The notes under the pieces: generated by a model
Told to the model about the DNA's origin: nothing
The model's input: the letters and a program-made list of their open reading frames with translations, nothing else
Database searches by the model: none
Part shown: in pieces, positions 14,776 through 16,307 of the stretch
How positions within the stretch are numbered: the stretch's first letter is position 1
Layout of the letters: each line of letters begins with the position of its first letter
Made by a program: the position numbers and the translations under genes
Assembly (NCBI GenBank): GCA_900553815.1
Contig: USEY01000068.1
Coordinates: forward strand, 1-16,307
Reading direction: 5' to 3'
DNA length: 16,307 bases
From: an uncultured Bacteroides sp.
Lineage (GTDB): Bacteria; Bacteroidota; Bacteroidia; Bacteroidales; Bacteroidaceae

Positions 14776-14995
14776 GCCCTCCGTCTTCGACTTTATGGTT
14801 CGACAGCCGTTTCCTCATGTTGGGGCCTGTCTGCGGCTTCCTGTCTTTCCCTCTTCGTCAGACAATTTTTGTTTGTCAATATTCAGGATTTATATTCTTC
14901 CCGCTTCTCTTGTCTTTTCTTCGTTTAAATTCTTTCCAGGGCTCCCTTAAATATCTTCCATTATTTCCCTTCGCCTGAAAAATAGACCTTCTTCT

Positions 14996-15050
14996 TACCT
15001 TCCTCGTACCTCATTCGTACCTTCTTCGTACCTGCTCCGTATCTCGTTCG
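14996..15050. repeat. Five tandem 11-base units, consensus TACCTnCTTCG
   Basis: The units are TACCTTCCTCG, TACCTCATTCG, TACCTTCTTCG, TACCTGCTCCG and TATCTCGTTCG, contiguous and without gaps. The variation sits mostly at positions 6-9 of the unit, while TAcCT and the closing CG are kept. There are no spacers, so it is not a CRISPR array. On the minus strand three units equal 11 codons, so frames across it read as a periodic peptide (NEIRSRYEEGTNEVRGR). Confidence 0.85.
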
Positions 15051-15216
15051 TTTCTTTAGGAGCGAAGAAAAGGCGTTTTTGGAGCCTGTCAGGTAGGTCG
15101 TATATGAAGAATAGACCAATTTTATTTTCTAAAAGCGTACTGCTCGTTGGGTGTGCGATAGCTTTATCTATAAACTCGTTTTGTATGGATTCAGTGAATA
15201 GAATGTTGGTTGGCAT

Positions 15217-15248
15217 TCTGTGTCTTATGGGCAAAATGTCTATCTTTG
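15217..15248 (+). promoter_or_regulatory. Predicted promoter of the EamA-family gene
   Basis: TCTG (15217-15220, one mismatch), 20 bases, TATCTTTG (15241-15248, full match). The leader would be about 46 bases before the ATG at 15301. The promoter supports an ATG start at 15301 and separate transcription from the preceding gene. Confidence 0.6.
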
Positions 15249-15300
15249 TCCTGTCTTTGCCATAAAGGCGGAGCAGTAAACCAATTAATGCAGATTGACT

Positions 15301-16218
15301 ATGAATAGCCTGAAAGGATTTCTCTATGGATTGGCCACATCGGTAACATTTGGCCTCATTCCGCTCTTCACTTTGCCTCTGATGAAGGGAGGCATGGCCT
15401 TGGATTCTATTTTATTCTATCGTTTTCTTTTTGCCACCTTGGCCTTGGCTGGCATGATGAAGCTTCACAAGGAGTCGTTCAGCATTGAGCGGAAAGACAT
15501 ACCCGTGCTGTTGCTACTGGCCGGTTTCTATACGGCTTCGGCCTTGTTCCTGTTCTGGGGCTACGACTTTATGGGAGCCGGTGTGGCCACAACGCTGCAT
15601 TTCACCTATCCTGTATTCGTCACATTGCTGATGCTTATTCTTTTCCGCGAGCGGGCATCGTGGGTCACCTGGCTGGCCATTGTACTGGCCATCTATGGAG
15701 TGGCCAAACTGTCGCTCAAAGGTGGGGAACTGGTGCTCGACCCACTGGGCATGGTCATTGTTCTGCTCTCTGCCGTAGGTTATGCCAGCTATATCACTAC
15801 GGTGAACAAGTCGCGCGTCAAGACGATGAACAGCCGCAAGCTGGCATTCTATGTATTTGTATTTACCACTATCTTGTTTGCGGCCAAGGCATTCCTGAAT
15901 GAAGGCATACAGCCCATCCCCGATGCCATGTCGCTCACCAATCTCATATTGCTGGCCGTGGTGCCTACCGTTATTTCCAACATTACCCTGGTACTGGCAG
16001 TCCATCACATAGGAGGCACACTGACCTCCATATTGGGAGCCATGGAGCCGGTGACGGCTGTTTGCATCGGTGCCTTTGTCTTTGGCGAGGAGTTCACCTG
16101 GCAGGAAGCTTTCGGCATTGCCCTTATTCTGGTGGCTGTCACCATGATTATTTTGGGCAAGCCCATTCAGAACACGCTGTCCACGGTGGTGCGCATGATA
16201 CGGCCAAGGCATGCGTAG
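15301..16218 (+). CDS. EamA/DMT-superfamily transporter
   Basis: The 305-residue inner-membrane protein has about ten hydrophobic segments arranged as two EamA repeats (about 5-137 and 151-289). Typical family features are a first helix with LYGLATSVTFGLIPLF, the short AALFLFWGYDFMGAGVATTLHFTYPVFVTLL-like pattern in the first repeat (ending in LFRERASW) and the matching LGAMEPVTAVCIGAFVFGEEFTW region in the second. Members export or import amino acids, nucleotides, sugars or cofactors; no substrate can be assigned. The reading frame reaches back two codons to a TTG at 15295, but the ATG at 15301 is preferred. The C-terminal tail is short and basic (RMIRPRHA), expected in the cytoplasm. It has its own promoter; no downstream terminator is evident before the window ends. 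Confidence 0.9.
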   Translation: MNSLKGFLYGLATSVTFGLIPLFTLPLMKGGMALDSILFYRFLFATLALAGMMKLHKESFSIERKDIPVLLLLAGFYTASALFLFWGYDFMGAGVATTLHFTYPVFVTLLMLILFRERASWVTWLAIVLAIYGVAKLSLKGGELVLDPLGMVIVLLSAVGYASYITTVNKSRVKTMNSRKLAFYVFVFTTILFAAKAFLNEGIQPIPDAMSLTNLILLAVVPTVISNITLVLAVHHIGGTLTSILGAMEPVTAVCIGAFVFGEEFTWQEAFGIALILVAVTMIILGKPIQNTLSTVVRMIRPRHA

Positions 16219-16307
16219 CCCTATTTTCTACTGAATCAATACATTACACAATATTATTAGTGGTGCGATAAAAATCACATCACTGTAGTTAAACGATTAA
16301 TTTTTAA

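Larger units (their letters stand above)
14693..15300. other. 608-base spacer with terminator, tandem repeat array and promoter
   Basis: The left part holds the terminator of the SDH-alpha-like gene. Bases 14776-14976 are T/C-rich with no gene. A five-unit 11-base tandem array lies at 14996-15050. A 12-base near-identical pair (GAAAAATAGACC at 14977-14988, GAAGAATAGACC at 15106-15117) flanks the array. The right end carries the EamA-gene promoter. A 79-codon minus-strand frame crosses the array but is not called. Confidence 0.6.

Noticed and set aside
14996..15050. CRISPR-like array
   Set aside because: The units are only 11 bases, adjoin directly without spacers, and no cas gene is in the window.
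14995..15234. 79-codon minus-strand frame ending in the tandem array
   Set aside because: The C-terminus is simply the translated 11-base repeat, the frame is antisense to the EamA-gene promoter side, and no domain is visible. A real small gene is not excluded but not supported.
15514..16212. 232-codon minus-strand frame inside the EamA gene
   Set aside because: It is antisense to a clear ten-helix transporter. The His/Gln-rich translation is typical of a shadow frame.
16249..16285. GTGGTG/CATCAC hairpin after the EamA gene as a terminator
   Set aside because: The six-pair stem contains a G-U pair and is not followed by a T-tract, so it is too weak to call.

Overview
The window looks like chromosomal DNA of a gut Bacteroidales bacterium, most likely Bacteroides or Phocaeicola. 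Three things support this. Several genes are preceded by the Bacteroidetes sigma-ABfr promoter pattern (TTTG, about 20 bases, TAnnTTTG). Two exported proteins carry lipoprotein signals with acidic residues after the cysteine. The exported-protein families seen (a PD40/OmpA lipoprotein, a PCMD lipoprotein with a small outer-membrane barrel, and a DUF4925-like lipoprotein) are typical of this group. The species cannot be fixed from the sequence alone.

Layout. 1-291: terminator of an upstream gene, then a duplicated promoter module in front of topB. 292-2526 (+): topB, DNA topoisomerase III. 2605-3687 (-): anmK, anhydromuramic acid kinase, convergent with topB. 3688-4512: an 825-base divergent spacer with an anmK promoter, a palindrome and a cluster of hairpins. 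4513-6543 (+): TPR/PD40/CRD/OmpA lipoprotein of PorE-like architecture. 6560-9057 (-): aroC followed by an M20 dipeptidase, probably one transcript; its best terminator lies inside the 3' end of the convergent OmpA-family gene. 9394-10620 (+): AT-rich lipoprotein resembling DUF4925. 10900-12862 (-): PCMD lipoprotein followed by an outer-membrane beta-barrel, a two-gene operon. 13400-14692 (+): SDH-alpha/cysteine desulfidase-like protein (UPF0597/YhaM family). 14693-15300: a 608-base spacer with a terminator, a tandem 11-base repeat array and a promoter. 15301-16218 (+): EamA/DMT-family transporter.

How the genes relate. This is mostly a run of independent housekeeping and envelope genes: DNA topology, cell-wall recycling (AnmK), chorismate synthesis (AroC), peptide hydrolysis (M20), thiol/serine catabolism (SDH-alpha family), metabolite transport (EamA), and four envelope proteins. 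I see no phage, insertion sequence, CRISPR array, defence island, rRNA or tRNA, and no coherent new multi-gene system. The observations most worth a second look are non-coding: the terminator embedded in a convergent coding sequence, the 11-base tandem array, the duplicated promoter module before topB, and the structured spacer before the OmpA-family gene.
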